From Limibacter armeniacum (GTDB lineage Bacteria > Bacteroidota > Bacteroidia > Cytophagales > Flammeovirgaceae), in the NCBI RefSeq assembly GCF_036880985.1, contig NZ_JBAJNO010000002.1, positions 124,001 to 188,000 of the forward strand: 64,000 bases of DNA. The letters run 5' to 3'. Made by a program: the position numbers and the translations under genes. This document shows positions 26,466-35,945 of the stretch, in pieces. The notes beneath the pieces were generated by a model. The model ran no database searches, was not told the DNA's origin, and saw only the letters and a list, made by a program, of their open reading frames with translations. Numbering within the stretch: position 1 is the stretch's first letter; each line of letters opens with the position of its first letter.

Positions 26466-29400
26466 ATGAGAAATGAGCCTAAGAACAAACTTTGGAACCT
26501 GATTGTATCCAACAAACTGACACTTGTTGCGCTACTGGCTTTTGCTTTGGCTATGGCTTACGCCACTTTTCTTGAAAATGATTTTGGAACTCCCTATGCC
26601 CGTAATAATATATATAACGCATGGTGGTTCGAACTGCTGATGGGTATTTTGGGGATCAACTTCGTTGCCAATATATTCAGGTACAAACTATACCGTAAAG
26701 CCAAACTCAGCATTCTGATGTTCCACTTGGCTTTTATCATCATGATTCTTGGCGCAGGCATTACCCGCTATTTTGGAGAGGAAGGTTTGATCCGCATCAG
26801 GGAAGGTCAAAACTCTAACATAATGATTGCTCAAGACAGGGTACTTGCTGTTAATATCCAATCCCCTACTTATTCGAAATCATTAGAGTATTTCCTTCAC
26901 TTATTTCAGGACCAACCACTTGATGAAACCTTAAAATTTGGAGAAGATCAAGCACCATTGACAATTCATCTTGACCGATATGTACCTGATGCTGTTCAGG
27001 GAGTCGTAGAAGGAGATCAGCAAGACGAGGTAGTAGAAATTGTAGCAGTTACGGATGGAACCAGAAAAAGCTTTTTCCTTGAGAATGGAGGCAGTGTATT
27101 TATCAACGGGCATGCCTTTACTTTAAACCATTTCAAGGAGAATGCGATCAACCTGCGCAATAAAAATGGTACTTACCTCATCCACTCACCAGAAGCTTTT
27201 GAATACATGGTCATGGCTACACAACAGCAAGGCAGGTTATTCAAGGCTCAGGCTGACACCTTGCAATTAAGAGCATTGTACCGTTCTGCTGACCTCAGCT
27301 TTGTGGTAAAAGATGTATACATAGGGAAAAAATTAGGTTACCAGTCCACGGAAGATAAAGAACTAAAGAAAGATGCTGCAGACCTCCTATTCCTGACCAT
27401 CAGTGACAATACGACAACCCGAAAGGTTATCTTACCAGCTGTAGATGGCGTTGTCAGCACTCCGCAGCAATTAAGAATAGGCAATACACTTGTACAAATA
27501 TCCTACGGACCAAAACTCGAACTATTACCATTTTCTCTTCACCTCTCTGACTTCCAGCTAAAAAGGTATCCAGGTTCTGTAAGCCCCTCTTCCTACAGTA
27601 GTGAACTAATAGTAAAAGACCCTGTGGAAGGTGATTTTCCTGTTACCATTTCCATGAACAATGTACTGGATCATCAGGGTTACCGTTTCTTTCAGGCTTC
27701 TTATGACCTTGATGAGCTAGGTACAGTACTTTCCGTCAATCAGGATTATTGGGGTACCCGTGTCACTTATGTAGGTTATTTCCTGATGATGATCGGAATG
27801 CTACTAAGTTTCTTTGGGCGAGGTTCCCGCTTTGCAGAAGTGAGCCGTCAACTGAAACGGATGAAATATGCCACCATCATTATTATTCCTCTTTTATGTC
27901 CTTTGCTACTGAAAGGAGCTGATACTCCTGAAAAAAGGCTGTTGATTGACCGCAATCATGCAGAAGCATTCGGAAAACTATTGGTACAGGATATGGATGG
28001 CAGGATTAAACCAATCAACACATTGGCTTCTGAATTACTTAGAAAACTGACCCGAAAAACTTACTTCACACTTCCTTCTTCAGGTCAGGAGCTAAATGCA
28101 GATCAAGTATTTCTGTCCATCAACCAAAACCCTGCCTTATGGGAATCTATAGAAATAATTAAGGTCGATCAGGAAAAAGGCAATCCCGTATTCAAAGCCT
28201 TAAATATAGATCCAAAACCACGACTTGCCTTTACTGACTTAATAGACAAGCAAGGTAACTACCTGCTGATTTCACAAGTGGAACAGGCTCAACAGAAAAA
28301 ACCAGCTGAGCGGTCAGAGCAGGACAACGAAGTCATCAAGGTAGATGAACGGTTCAACATTTTCTATCAGGCGCTTTCGGGTAATTACCTGAAGATTTTC
28401 CCTCAGCCAAATGATCCATCAGACACTTGGTTCAATTCAGGGTTCATCAATGCAGGATTCAAGCAAGAGGATGCTGTATTCGTACAAAATATTCTTCCTG
28501 CCTACTATCAGGATATTACTGAAGCCCAACAAACCGGTGACTGGAGTCTAGCTGATAACAAGCTTGCCTATCTCAAAACTTTTCAGGAAGTAATGGGAGA
28601 AAGACTGATCCCCGAACAGGACAGGATTAAGGCCGAGCTGCTCTACAACAAACTCAACATTTATAACAGCCTATTTCCACTCTACTGGCTTTTTGGCTTG
28701 TTGTTACTCGTATTAGCTATCCTCAAAAGGTTTTACCTAAGCAAGTGGTTGAAATGGACTTTCCGAACAGCATTATTCGTAGTATGGCTTGGCTTTATGG
28801 CACAAACCTTCAATATGGGGTTACGCTGGTATGCAGGTGGCTACCCCCCATGGAGCAACGGATACGAAATGCTAATACTCGTATCTTGGGCTTTGTTATT
28901 GTTCGGTTTTTTGTTTCAGAGAAGAAGTGATTTTATCACACCAGTAGTCTCCCTGTTTAGCGGCACTTTGCTTTTTGTCGCTTTCCTTGATTGGCTCAAC
29001 CCAGAGATCACTTCACTGGTTCCTGTACTGAAGTCCTATTGGCTCAAGATCCATGTAGCCATCATCGTCAGCAGTTATGCACCACTGGCACTTTCTGCAT
29101 TGTTAGGTTTCCTCTGCCTAATCTTTATGACCGTTAAAAATGATCAATTCAAGAAAAGTATCATTGAACTTACCTTGATCAATGAACTGTCTATGACCAT
29201 TGGACTATATATGTTGGCAATAGGCACCTTTTTAGGAGGTATTTGGGCCAACGAGTCATGGGGCAGGTACTGGGGATGGGACCCTAAGGAAACATGGGCA
29301 CTGATTTCCATTATGGTATACGCTGTTGTACTGCATATGAGACTGATTCCTTCACTAAGGAACTTATATGCCTTTAACCTTGCTAGCGTAGTCGCATTTT

Positions 29401-29576
29401 CCTCCATAGTTATGACTTCATTCGGAGTTAACTATTACTTGTCAGGACTTCACTCCTATGCAGCCGGTGATCCTCTGCCCATCCCTTCTTTTGTGTGGTG
29501 GTCCATCGGGATTGTTACAATTGTCGCCTTGGCTGCTTATTTCCGTCATACAAGGAAAAACCTACAGAAGGATTAA
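26466..29576 (+). CDS. ResB-CcsA fusion cytochrome c synthase
   Basis: A 1036-residue integral membrane protein for system II cytochrome c maturation, ligating haem to CxxCH motifs on the outer face of the inner membrane. The N-terminal half is ResB-like: membrane segments near 17-35, 50-65 and 78-100, a large periplasmic domain, then another segment near 430-450. The C-terminal third is CcsA-like with at least seven segments, the PPWSNGYEM motif and the haem-handling tryptophan-rich WWD motif WGRYWGWDPKETWALI around 930-945. Fusion of both subunits into one chain is known in epsilon-proteobacteria and Bacteroidota. Its place behind nrfHA matches the need of these multihaem enzymes. The 3' end overlaps a convergent gene by four bases. 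Confidence 0.93.
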   Translation: MRNEPKNKLWNLIVSNKLTLVALLAFALAMAYATFLENDFGTPYARNNIYNAWWFELLMGILGINFVANIFRYKLYRKAKLSILMFHLAFIIMILGAGITRYFGEEGLIRIREGQNSNIMIAQDRVLAVNIQSPTYSKSLEYFLHLFQDQPLDETLKFGEDQAPLTIHLDRYVPDAVQGVVEGDQQDEVVEIVAVTDGTRKSFFLENGGSVFINGHAFTLNHFKENAINLRNKNGTYLIHSPEAFEYMVMATQQQGRLFKAQADTLQLRALYRSADLSFVVKDVYIGKKLGYQSTEDKELKKDAADLLFLTISDNTTTRKVILPAVDGVVSTPQQLRIGNTLVQISYGPKLELLPFSLHLSDFQLKRYPGSVSPSSYSSELIVKDPVEGDFPVTISMNNVLDHQGYRFFQASYDLDELGTVLSVNQDYWGTRVTYVGYFLMMIGMLLSFFGRGSRFAEVSRQLKRMKYATIIIIPLLCPLLLKGADTPEKRLLIDRNHAEAFGKLLVQDMDGRIKPINTLASELLRKLTRKTYFTLPSSGQELNADQVFLSINQNPALWESIEIIKVDQEKGNPVFKALNIDPKPRLAFTDLIDKQGNYLLISQVEQAQQKKPAERSEQDNEVIKVDERFNIFYQALSGNYLKIFPQPNDPSDTWFNSGFINAGFKQEDAVFVQNILPAYYQDITEAQQTGDWSLADNKLAYLKTFQEVMGERLIPEQDRIKAELLYNKLNIYNSLFPLYWLFGLLLLVLAILKRFYLSKWLKWTFRTALFVVWLGFMAQTFNMGLRWYAGGYPPWSNGYEMLILVSWALLLFGFLFQRRSDFITPVVSLFSGTLLFVAFLDWLNPEITSLVPVLKSYWLKIHVAIIVSSYAPLALSALLGFLCLIFMTVKNDQFKKSIIELTLINELSMTIGLYMLAIGTFLGGIWANESWGRYWGWDPKETWALISIMVYAVVLHMRLIPSLRNLYAFNLASVVAFSSIVMTSFGVNYYLSGLHSYAAGDPLPIPSFVWWSIGIVTIVALAAYFRHTRKNLQKD

Positions 29577-29983
29577 TGCTTTGCCATAAGCCATTCTTCT
29601 GCCTTGACTTTATATTCAAAAGGTTTGAAAGATATAGCGGGGCGACTCTCATAATTGCCAAACTCCAGAAGTATGCTAATCACAAAGTCTCGAGCAACAA
29701 TATGCCCACCTGTGATAAAAGCAATTTTTTTAAGTTTGGTAAACTTTAACATTGGTAGCCAAGCTTTCATTCTACCCATAATATCCACTGGAAATATCAA
29801 TCCTTCTGCTGAAATATCTACAATCCAAGTACTGGGATCGTGTCTTAAGATAAATTCCTGTGTATTAAGATCTTCATCTAAAACCTCCTCTTTTTTTTGA
29901 GGAAATGCTATTACCTCCGAAATCATCAAGTGTTTTCGATTACAGTAATGATGGGTTAAAAAGTTAGTATTCGTTGATTGCAT
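29573..29983 (-). CDS. Hypothetical 136-residue protein, SpoIIAA/STAS-like pattern
   Basis: A small soluble protein with no signal peptide. It has alternating beta and alpha segments: ILRHDPSTWIVDISAEG, IMGRMKAWLPML, KKIAFITGGHI and VISILLEFGNYESRP. This beta-beta-alpha-beta-alpha order recalls STAS or SpoIIAA-like domains, but the similarity is only structural guesswork. Its 3' end overlaps the convergent ccsBA stop by four bases. Internal Met20 is an alternative start. No partner gene lies beside it. Function unknown. Confidence 0.6.
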   Translation of the reverse strand: MQSTNTNFLTHHYCNRKHLMISEVIAFPQKKEEVLDEDLNTQEFILRHDPSTWIVDISAEGLIFPVDIMGRMKAWLPMLKFTKLKKIAFITGGHIVARDFVISILLEFGNYESRPAISFKPFEYKVKAEEWLMAKH

Positions 29984-30424
29984 AGTAAGTTTGGTTAATT
30001 ATAGTCTTTGACAATTGACCGCTAAGGAATGACGACTTTTACATTCCTGTCCTTGTTTTTTTTATCCATGCCATCCCTTCTTTAATATAAATTCGATTCT
30101 TGGGTTAAGAATAGGGTTATTTTGAAACAAAATATAAAATGCCACTTTAATTAATCAAAAACATAAACATATGTATTAATGATTTTTACGTAGACTCATA
30201 ATAAATAACCCTTCTCACTCAATCCTAAATAATTATCCAAGAGAAAAGTATTTTATCACGAATCATATGAAGAATAGTGATATTTGTCCAAAAGTCAGCT
30301 AAAGGAAGTGGTAGCCATTGGCTAACCTTCTGATGATATCCTAAAAAAATGGAGCTGGTTTTAGTAGTAAAATCAGCTATTGATAATGTTCAATGAACGC
30401 CTGTACTGATAAAAAAATTAAGAA
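29984..30424. other. Intergenic region without recognised features
   Basis: About 440 bp of AT-rich DNA between divergent small genes. It should contain both promoters. No repeat, RNA gene or coding frame longer than a dozen codons with support is seen. Confidence 0.5.
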
Positions 30425-30865
30425 ATGCTCTATATAGAATTCGACATACTTGACCAAAGTAAATTCACTGATTTCCAATATATTTATACAGTTATTGCAG
30501 ATTTAAAACGTCATGAAACTCAGGAATCCATGTCTTTTTGGAACAAGTTGATACCTGATTACGCTAAAGCCTATTTTCCTTTAAATGACAAGACTGTTAT
30601 ATACAATCATATAACATTTGAACAGCTTGTTGAATACTTACAATGTAACCTTGATGCGGAATTTGATGCATTGGATACTATTGAAAAAAATAGAGGGAGA
30701 TTAGATTTTACAGCATTTGGGTATCCTTATGGTGGTATGGATTGGCTAATTTTATTCTTAAAAGCATTCGACTGCCCTGCCTATCAAATCTATAATGGCT
30801 TTAATACCAATAAGGTAACTTGGACAGCTGATTTTGACTTTGAGTGTGAGGTGATAGACAAATAG
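30425..30865 (+). CDS. Hypothetical 146-residue protein
   Basis: A soluble, acidic protein beginning MLYIEFDILDQSKF, with no signal peptide, membrane segment or recognised motif. Predicted order is beta-alpha-rich, with a notable aromatic stretch YPYGGMDWLILFLKAF in the second half. It stands alone and ends before a bidirectional hairpin shared with the siderophore operon. Base composition is like its surroundings. It could be an immunity-like or uncharacterised small protein; no function is assigned. Confidence 0.6.
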   Translation: MLYIEFDILDQSKFTDFQYIYTVIADLKRHETQESMSFWNKLIPDYAKAYFPLNDKTVIYNHITFEQLVEYLQCNLDAEFDALDTIEKNRGRLDFTAFGYPYGGMDWLILFLKAFDCPAYQIYNGFNTNKVTWTADFDFECEVIDK

Positions 30866-30888
30866 AAAAATACTTTTCACACAACATA

Positions 30889-30930
30889 CCCGCTTGAAAA
30901 AAGATGAACTTCTTCAAGCGGGCTTTCTAT
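30889..30930. terminator. Bidirectional terminator between the hypothetical gene and the siderophore operon
   Basis: CCCGCTTGAA (30889-30898) and TTCAAGCGGG (30913-30922) form a perfect 10-bp stem between convergent genes. The plus-side tail is GCTTTCTATT, so efficiency may be moderate. Confidence 0.75.
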
Positions 30931-30949
30931 TCCCTATTAGAACTAAATG

Positions 30950-32734
30950 TTACGCATTTACGCTATGTAAAGTAGCTAACGGATTATCTATACGTCCAAT
31001 AAACTGTAAACCATTTACAGGGTTAGACAAATCAACCATCTGCTTATGATTATTCAACTGTAGACGGTTAAGGCAAGAGCGTATAAATGAATCTGCAAAC
31101 AAGTCACAGCTTTTGTATTTTTCTTCAAATTCAGGATGCAATTGCTGATAGGTGACAATACAGTCAGCTACAAGCTCCCAAAAGGTCCTCTCTGTCATTT
31201 CACAATGTGCTACGATAACCTGTCCCAAAAACCTAAAGAAACAATCAAATACATCTGTAGCTATCGACAGTACCTTGACCTCATCTTCTGCCTCAACTAC
31301 CAGTCTTTGGACTTTATCAGGGTAATTTTCATTGGGCCTGAAGGTTACTACTTCCTCCGTAATATCTTTCATAAACATTCCAACAGGAAGATTATCTTCC
31401 AAAATCAGGATAATGTTTTCACCGTGTGGCATAAATACAAGATCATATGCATAAAAGCAGTGGAGTAATGGCGCCAGATAACTGGATAGGTAGCTTCTTA
31501 TCCACGTAGCTTCGTCCTTACCCGATGTTTGGATTAAATGCGGCAGAAGCGCATTTCCATCAGGATCAACATGGAGCAAAGCAGCCATTGTCATCGGCTT
31601 CTGATTAGCTTTCAAATAACCCAAAGGGCTTTCTCTCCATAATACAGACAGCATCTTATTGTATATATTGGTTCTGCCCATTGGTTCAAAATTCCGGTTT
31701 ATATACCCCATTGTGGCTATTTCACCTAGCATGCTAAACCCACAAGATCTCAAGTATTGATCTTCTTTGAGCAAGTCTGAAATCCACATGGTGATTTCTG
31801 GAGTACTTTGCATATAATATGGAGAAAGTCCCCTCATAAATCCCATATTCTGAATAGACAAAGCAGTTTTCACATAATACTTTTCAGGGTTTGACTTATT
31901 GAAAAGTGTTCTGATGGACTGTTGAGGCTGGTAGGTGTCTTCCCCCTCCCCTAAAAGTACCAATTGGTTCGTCGCAATATCAGTCGCAAACACATAAGAG
32001 AGCTTATTCTCCCATTGCCAAGGATTCATTGGAAAAAAGTAGTAATCAGAAGGGTTTAGCCCTCTTTCGAGCAACTGTCCTTCGAAAAGCTTAAGTTGCT
32101 TCTTTCCTAGCTCCTGCTCTACCAGCTGCTCATAAGAAAGGGTATTGATTGAGGTAAATATAGCATTGTCTTTATGCCCTGCCAACCATAGTATTTTAAA
32201 CCCTTGGGAAGCTTCAGGAGAATATTGATGATAATCGCTAACGCTAAAACCTATACGCCCATTGTTTGCAATAAAACAAGGGTGTCCTTCAATCATTGCA
32301 CCTTCAATTTGCTGAAAAGTCGCATTTGCCAATTCTGCTGAAGTCAGCCATTCTCCCCCATACTTATATGCCGCTCCATACAATGTACAGCTGATCTCTT
32401 CCAGATAAGTTGGAAGCATTGGCTCAGGTATCTGAAGCGACTCCTTAAACTCCATGATAAACGCAATCAATGATAAAGTACCTCCAGTCCCTTTACGGAT
32501 AGAATCTGGATCGATATACCAATGGTCAAAGTGCAACTTCTGCGCATTGAACTGATAAGTGACTTCTTTGTCATCTGACTTAAGCTCATAAACGCCCCAA
32601 CTATCTTTCCTCTCAACCAATACTGGTTTGATCAATAGCTCATGCGAAAACTCACTGATGGCTTTTTTGATATAAAGCCGATTCACCTTGTTCCAAGTTT
32701 TAGGGTCAAGATGGTTATTTGTATGTAAACTCAT
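30950..32734 (-). CDS. NRPS-independent siderophore (NIS) synthetase, IucA/IucC family
   Basis: An ATP-dependent synthetase that joins acylated hydroxamate diamine units through amide bonds, as DesD, AlcC and BibC do. The 594-residue protein shows the family features: a Ser/Thr-Gly-Gly-Thr-rich nucleotide loop (GTGGTLSLIAF near 80), EGHPCF near 152, a core containing SIQNMGFMRGLSPYYM, and HGENIILILEDNLPVGMFMKD near 440, followed by an FhuF-like C-terminal segment. It is the last gene of a five-gene operon. With the diamine-making and N-hydroxylating genes upstream, the likely product is a dimeric or trimeric hydroxamate such as bisucaberin, putrebactin or a desferrioxamine; which one depends on diamine and acyl group. 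Confidence 0.9.
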   Translation of the reverse strand: MSLHTNNHLDPKTWNKVNRLYIKKAISEFSHELLIKPVLVERKDSWGVYELKSDDKEVTYQFNAQKLHFDHWYIDPDSIRKGTGGTLSLIAFIMEFKESLQIPEPMLPTYLEEISCTLYGAAYKYGGEWLTSAELANATFQQIEGAMIEGHPCFIANNGRIGFSVSDYHQYSPEASQGFKILWLAGHKDNAIFTSINTLSYEQLVEQELGKKQLKLFEGQLLERGLNPSDYYFFPMNPWQWENKLSYVFATDIATNQLVLLGEGEDTYQPQQSIRTLFNKSNPEKYYVKTALSIQNMGFMRGLSPYYMQSTPEITMWISDLLKEDQYLRSCGFSMLGEIATMGYINRNFEPMGRTNIYNKMLSVLWRESPLGYLKANQKPMTMAALLHVDPDGNALLPHLIQTSGKDEATWIRSYLSSYLAPLLHCFYAYDLVFMPHGENIILILEDNLPVGMFMKDITEEVVTFRPNENYPDKVQRLVVEAEDEVKVLSIATDVFDCFFRFLGQVIVAHCEMTERTFWELVADCIVTYQQLHPEFEEKYKSCDLFADSFIRSCLNRLQLNNHKQMVDLSNPVNGLQFIGRIDNPLATLHSVNA

Positions 32735-32754
32735 AAATGGTGTCTGTCTTTAAA

Positions 32755-33381
32755 TTACTGATTTGTTGTGCCACTGTGCTGACAGGCGATCCTATAGTCC
32801 TGTCTTGTACAAAAGGCTAAGTAAGCCGTCTTTTCAGGAAAGGTAATTTTCTTATCGTATTGAAAACCTGCTCTTTTATTCAGTTTATGGATCTTGTCAT
32901 TGTTGATGTCAGGCTCAACCACCAATCTATCCACTTCAGGATTTGCGAAAAGGAAATCCATAATTGTCCTGAAAACGTGCCACGTAAACTGAGGCTGTGG
33001 CTGATCTGGAGGACCTATCAAAATATGGAAGCCATAGTCTCCTTCCTTTGCGTCAAAATGTGCAGCCACTCTATCTTCTGAAGCATGGTAAAACTCTACC
33101 AAAAACTTGGTCAGTCCATTCAGCTCACCAACACAAACACATACATGAGGTGATGAATCTATTTCCCGATAGGTATTATACACTTCCGTTACAGAGGTCT
33201 GCTGCAACTGCCAATAAACTGCATATGGTAAATTGACCCATTCGTGTAGCCACGCAATATCTTGAGCCAGATCAAATGGTCGTAAGGTAAATTTCCCCAA
33301 ATGGGGCACTTCATTCTGATAGCTTTCCAGTGAGGTTTTCCATTCAGCTTTGTCCAACGGGAGAGACTTGATGTTATTCAT
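32755..33381 (-). CDS. Hydroxylated diamine acyltransferase of the siderophore pathway (GNAT)
   Basis: A 208-residue acyl-CoA transferase of the IucB/RhbD/DesC type, which acylates the N-hydroxy nitrogen to form the hydroxamate. The family pattern is clear: FTLRPFDLAQDIAWLHEW near residue 31, VEFYHASEDRV near 108, the CoA-binding GDYGFHILIGPPD near 127, and EPDINNDKIHKLNKRAGF near 170. It sits between the MFS gene (12 nt gap) and the NIS synthetase gene (20 nt gap). Succinyl-CoA or acetyl-CoA would be the donor; for a macrocyclic or DesD-type product succinyl-CoA is expected. That choice is inferred from pathway logic. Confidence 0.9.
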   Translation of the reverse strand: MNNIKSLPLDKAEWKTSLESYQNEVPHLGKFTLRPFDLAQDIAWLHEWVNLPYAVYWQLQQTSVTEVYNTYREIDSSPHVCVCVGELNGLTKFLVEFYHASEDRVAAHFDAKEGDYGFHILIGPPDQPQPQFTWHVFRTIMDFLFANPEVDRLVVEPDINNDKIHKLNKRAGFQYDKKITFPEKTAYLAFCTRQDYRIACQHSGTTNQ

Positions 33382-33393
33382 TGCATTAAAAAA

Positions 33394-34590
33394 TTATTTG
33401 ACCAATTCAATGTCTAATTTGCGTTCAAACTCATGTCTGAACGATACATAATAAATCAGTAGTGTCATCACAAATCCAGCAGCAGCTACCCAGAATGGCA
33501 TCTGAAGGTCATACCAATCTACCAACCATCCGGCTACTATGGATGCGGACAATACGCCTATATTCTGAAAGAAGTGAATCTTGCTATAATCCATTGCATA
33601 ATCAGCAGGACTACTTAGCTGGAAGGCGATAACATCAAACTTCACATAGACCTGAAATACTGCCCACCCGTATACGATACGTCCAACCAGTACAGCAGTA
33701 TCATTAGGAATTCCTTGCAAGAGGATTCCTGAAATGCCCAAACCTAGAGCAGGTAAAATTCCTAAAAATGGGTTAGTCTGTTCCTTGTGTTTAGTGTTAT
33801 ACCACAATGCTGCCAGTCCTACAAAAGCAGGAATCGCATAGACCAATCCTGTTGTACTTTTGCTGTCATACTCAGAAACCTGTTCCCAGTACAATGAGAA
33901 AAATGGACGTATCATAAAAGTGCTAAAGTATAGCACCAAGGTAATGATACTCACTTTTAGGATTGGCGTTGGAATCTTGAACAACGAGGAACTTGGACGA
34001 CTTTCCTGAGTTTGACCTGCCATCACTGTTAGTTCCTTGTCAAAGTCATAAATGCTTCTCAGGTACAAACACATACCCATCTGTATAAAATCTCCGACCG
34101 CCATGACAAAGAATACCAGTTTTGTATCAAACCAGTCCACCATCATTCCCCCAATAAATGCACCCAGAATGGCACCGAGATGAAGTACCACCGACAGAAT
34201 ACTTATGGCTGATGCATGGTTCTCCTGCTCCTCTATTTTCATGATAAACGGATAGACCAAAAGGTAACTTCCCTTAAACGCTATCATTGAAAGCGCCACC
34301 ACCCAAAACAGTTCAATATCCTCTATCCAATAGCAACTGATACATAGCATCCCAGCTATAACTTGTGTATAAATCAGAATTTTGAACAGGTGCACTTTCT
34401 TGTTGACATATGCCCAAAAAGGGAAAGCTACCATCACTGTCAGGCAACAAGCTGCCAGATAGTATCCCGTATGTTCTGGTGTTTGAATATCAAATCTGTC
34501 TGAAAAAAAATGAGGATAAAAAGGGTGCAACATGGTATCACTGACCACAGCCGTAAGCGTCATCAGGATTAGATAAAATCGTATTTTCAT
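33394..34590 (-). CDS. MFS transporter, probable siderophore exporter
   Basis: A 398-residue major facilitator with about 12 membrane segments (first MKIRFYLILMTLTAVVSD, last about LLIYYVSFRH). A cytosolic loop with basic and Ser-rich sequence (GQTQESRPSSSL) divides the two halves. It is embedded inside the siderophore operon, 1 nt after the monooxygenase stop and 12 nt before the acyltransferase. Since Bacteroidota cells must export the finished chelator, export across the inner membrane is the best inference, although MFS proteins in siderophore loci can also import ferric complexes. Confidence 0.85.
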   Translation of the reverse strand: MKIRFYLILMTLTAVVSDTMLHPFYPHFFSDRFDIQTPEHTGYYLAACCLTVMVAFPFWAYVNKKVHLFKILIYTQVIAGMLCISCYWIEDIELFWVVALSMIAFKGSYLLVYPFIMKIEEQENHASAISILSVVLHLGAILGAFIGGMMVDWFDTKLVFFVMAVGDFIQMGMCLYLRSIYDFDKELTVMAGQTQESRPSSSLFKIPTPILKVSIITLVLYFSTFMIRPFFSLYWEQVSEYDSKSTTGLVYAIPAFVGLAALWYNTKHKEQTNPFLGILPALGLGISGILLQGIPNDTAVLVGRIVYGWAVFQVYVKFDVIAFQLSSPADYAMDYSKIHFFQNIGVLSASIVAGWLVDWYDLQMPFWVAAAGFVMTLLIYYVSFRHEFERKLDIELVK

Positions 34591-34591
34591 G

Positions 34592-35932
34592 CTAGATCAC
34601 AGTTTCGATAGGCGTTTCAATCTCATTGCTTGGGTAAGGGATTTCTTCTTCCTCCATTACATCAAACTGTTGGAAGGCAATACGTTTTTCAATAGGATAA
34701 TATTCCCTTCCTGTCATTGCCTTTATGATGGATGAGTTACGGTAACAGCCCATTCCCAAATCAGGTGTAACGAAGCCATGTGTATGTAATTCTGCGTTTT
34801 GCACAAACACTTCACAACCTTCCTTATCTACTGCATAATTCCTTTGGACGTCAAACTGCTCCTCCTCATTCCAACAAATTCTATCATAGATTCCCTTCAA
34901 GAACTTCGGCATTCTGTAGGTATAGCCTGTTGCCATAATGACAGCCTCTGTCTGGTGACGATAATACTTGTCTTGCTCATGTTGGTGTATCTCAAGTATT
35001 ACTTTTCCATCAGTTGTATAAGCATTTTTCAAGGTTGAGTTGGTTCTAAGCCCCACATTGACCTTATGCATTAGCCGTTTTGTATACAGCAAGTCAAAGA
35101 TATTGGCAATCAAATCACCGTTGATTCCCTTGTAAAGCTGCTTTTGGTTCTTGACCAAAGCTTCTTTTTTATCCTTTGGAAGGTTATAAAAATAGTCCAA
35201 GTAATCGGGAGAGGTCATCTCCAAAGTCAGCTTGGTATATTCCAATGGGAAAAACCTAGGAGATCGTGTAATCCAATTCAGTGTATATCCATAGTGGTCA
35301 ATCTCTGTCAGTAAGTCATAGAAAATCTCAGCCGCACTTTGTCCACTGCCTACAATGGTGATCGCTTTCTGGTGTTGCAATGCCCTCTTTTTCATCAGGT
35401 ACGAGGATGAATGGATCACCTGTTCATCAATATTTGCTGCACAGTCAGGTATATAGGGACTTGTTCCCGTTCCTAATACCAGTTTCTTGCCTCTATATAG
35501 TTTTTGAACACCAGTCTTGGTACATAAACAAACAACAGCATAGCACTCATTGCTTGCTTCGTAGTATACCTCCACCACTTTGGTAGAGAAGTATATATTC
35601 GAAAGTTGCTCAACAGCCCACTGACAATACTGATTATACTCATTACGCAATAACAGGAAGTCTTCCTTGATGTAGAAGGAGTAAAGTCGACCTTGCTGCT
35701 TGATATAATTCAAAAAGCTGTAAGGACTTGTTGGGTCTGCCATTGTTACCAGATCGGCAAGGAAAGGCACCTGCAACGTAGTATCTTCCAAAAGCATTCC
35801 AGCATGCCAATCAAAAGACACCCGCTGATCTACAAATATCCCATCCAATTCTTCTATTGGATCCGTCAGACAAGCCAGACTCAGGTTAAAAGGCCCCACA
35901 CCAATGCCTACAAAATCATATATTTTATCCAT
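34592..35932 (-). CDS. FAD-dependent diamine/lysine N-hydroxylase of siderophore biosynthesis
   Basis: A flavin N-monooxygenase of the IucD/AlcA/DesB type that hydroxylates the terminal amine of a diamine (or lysine/ornithine) using NADPH and O2. The preferred start is the ATG at 35932 (MDKIYDFVGIGVGPFNLSLA), giving the FAD-binding GxGxxN motif at the N-terminus; an upstream ATG at 35959 would overlap the decarboxylase stop. The NADPH motif is TIVGSGQSAAE near residue 200, and a conserved ATGY segment follows (IMATGYTYRMP). Because a decarboxylase gene precedes it, the substrate is more likely the diamine (cadaverine or putrescine) than the amino acid. Confidence 0.92.
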   Translation of the reverse strand: MDKIYDFVGIGVGPFNLSLACLTDPIEELDGIFVDQRVSFDWHAGMLLEDTTLQVPFLADLVTMADPTSPYSFLNYIKQQGRLYSFYIKEDFLLLRNEYNQYCQWAVEQLSNIYFSTKVVEVYYEASNECYAVVCLCTKTGVQKLYRGKKLVLGTGTSPYIPDCAANIDEQVIHSSSYLMKKRALQHQKAITIVGSGQSAAEIFYDLLTEIDHYGYTLNWITRSPRFFPLEYTKLTLEMTSPDYLDYFYNLPKDKKEALVKNQKQLYKGINGDLIANIFDLLYTKRLMHKVNVGLRTNSTLKNAYTTDGKVILEIHQHEQDKYYRHQTEAVIMATGYTYRMPKFLKGIYDRICWNEEEQFDVQRNYAVDKEGCEVFVQNAELHTHGFVTPDLGMGCYRNSSIIKAMTGREYYPIEKRIAFQQFDVMEEEEIPYPSNEIETPIETVI

Positions 35933-35945
35933 TGTATATTCTTTG

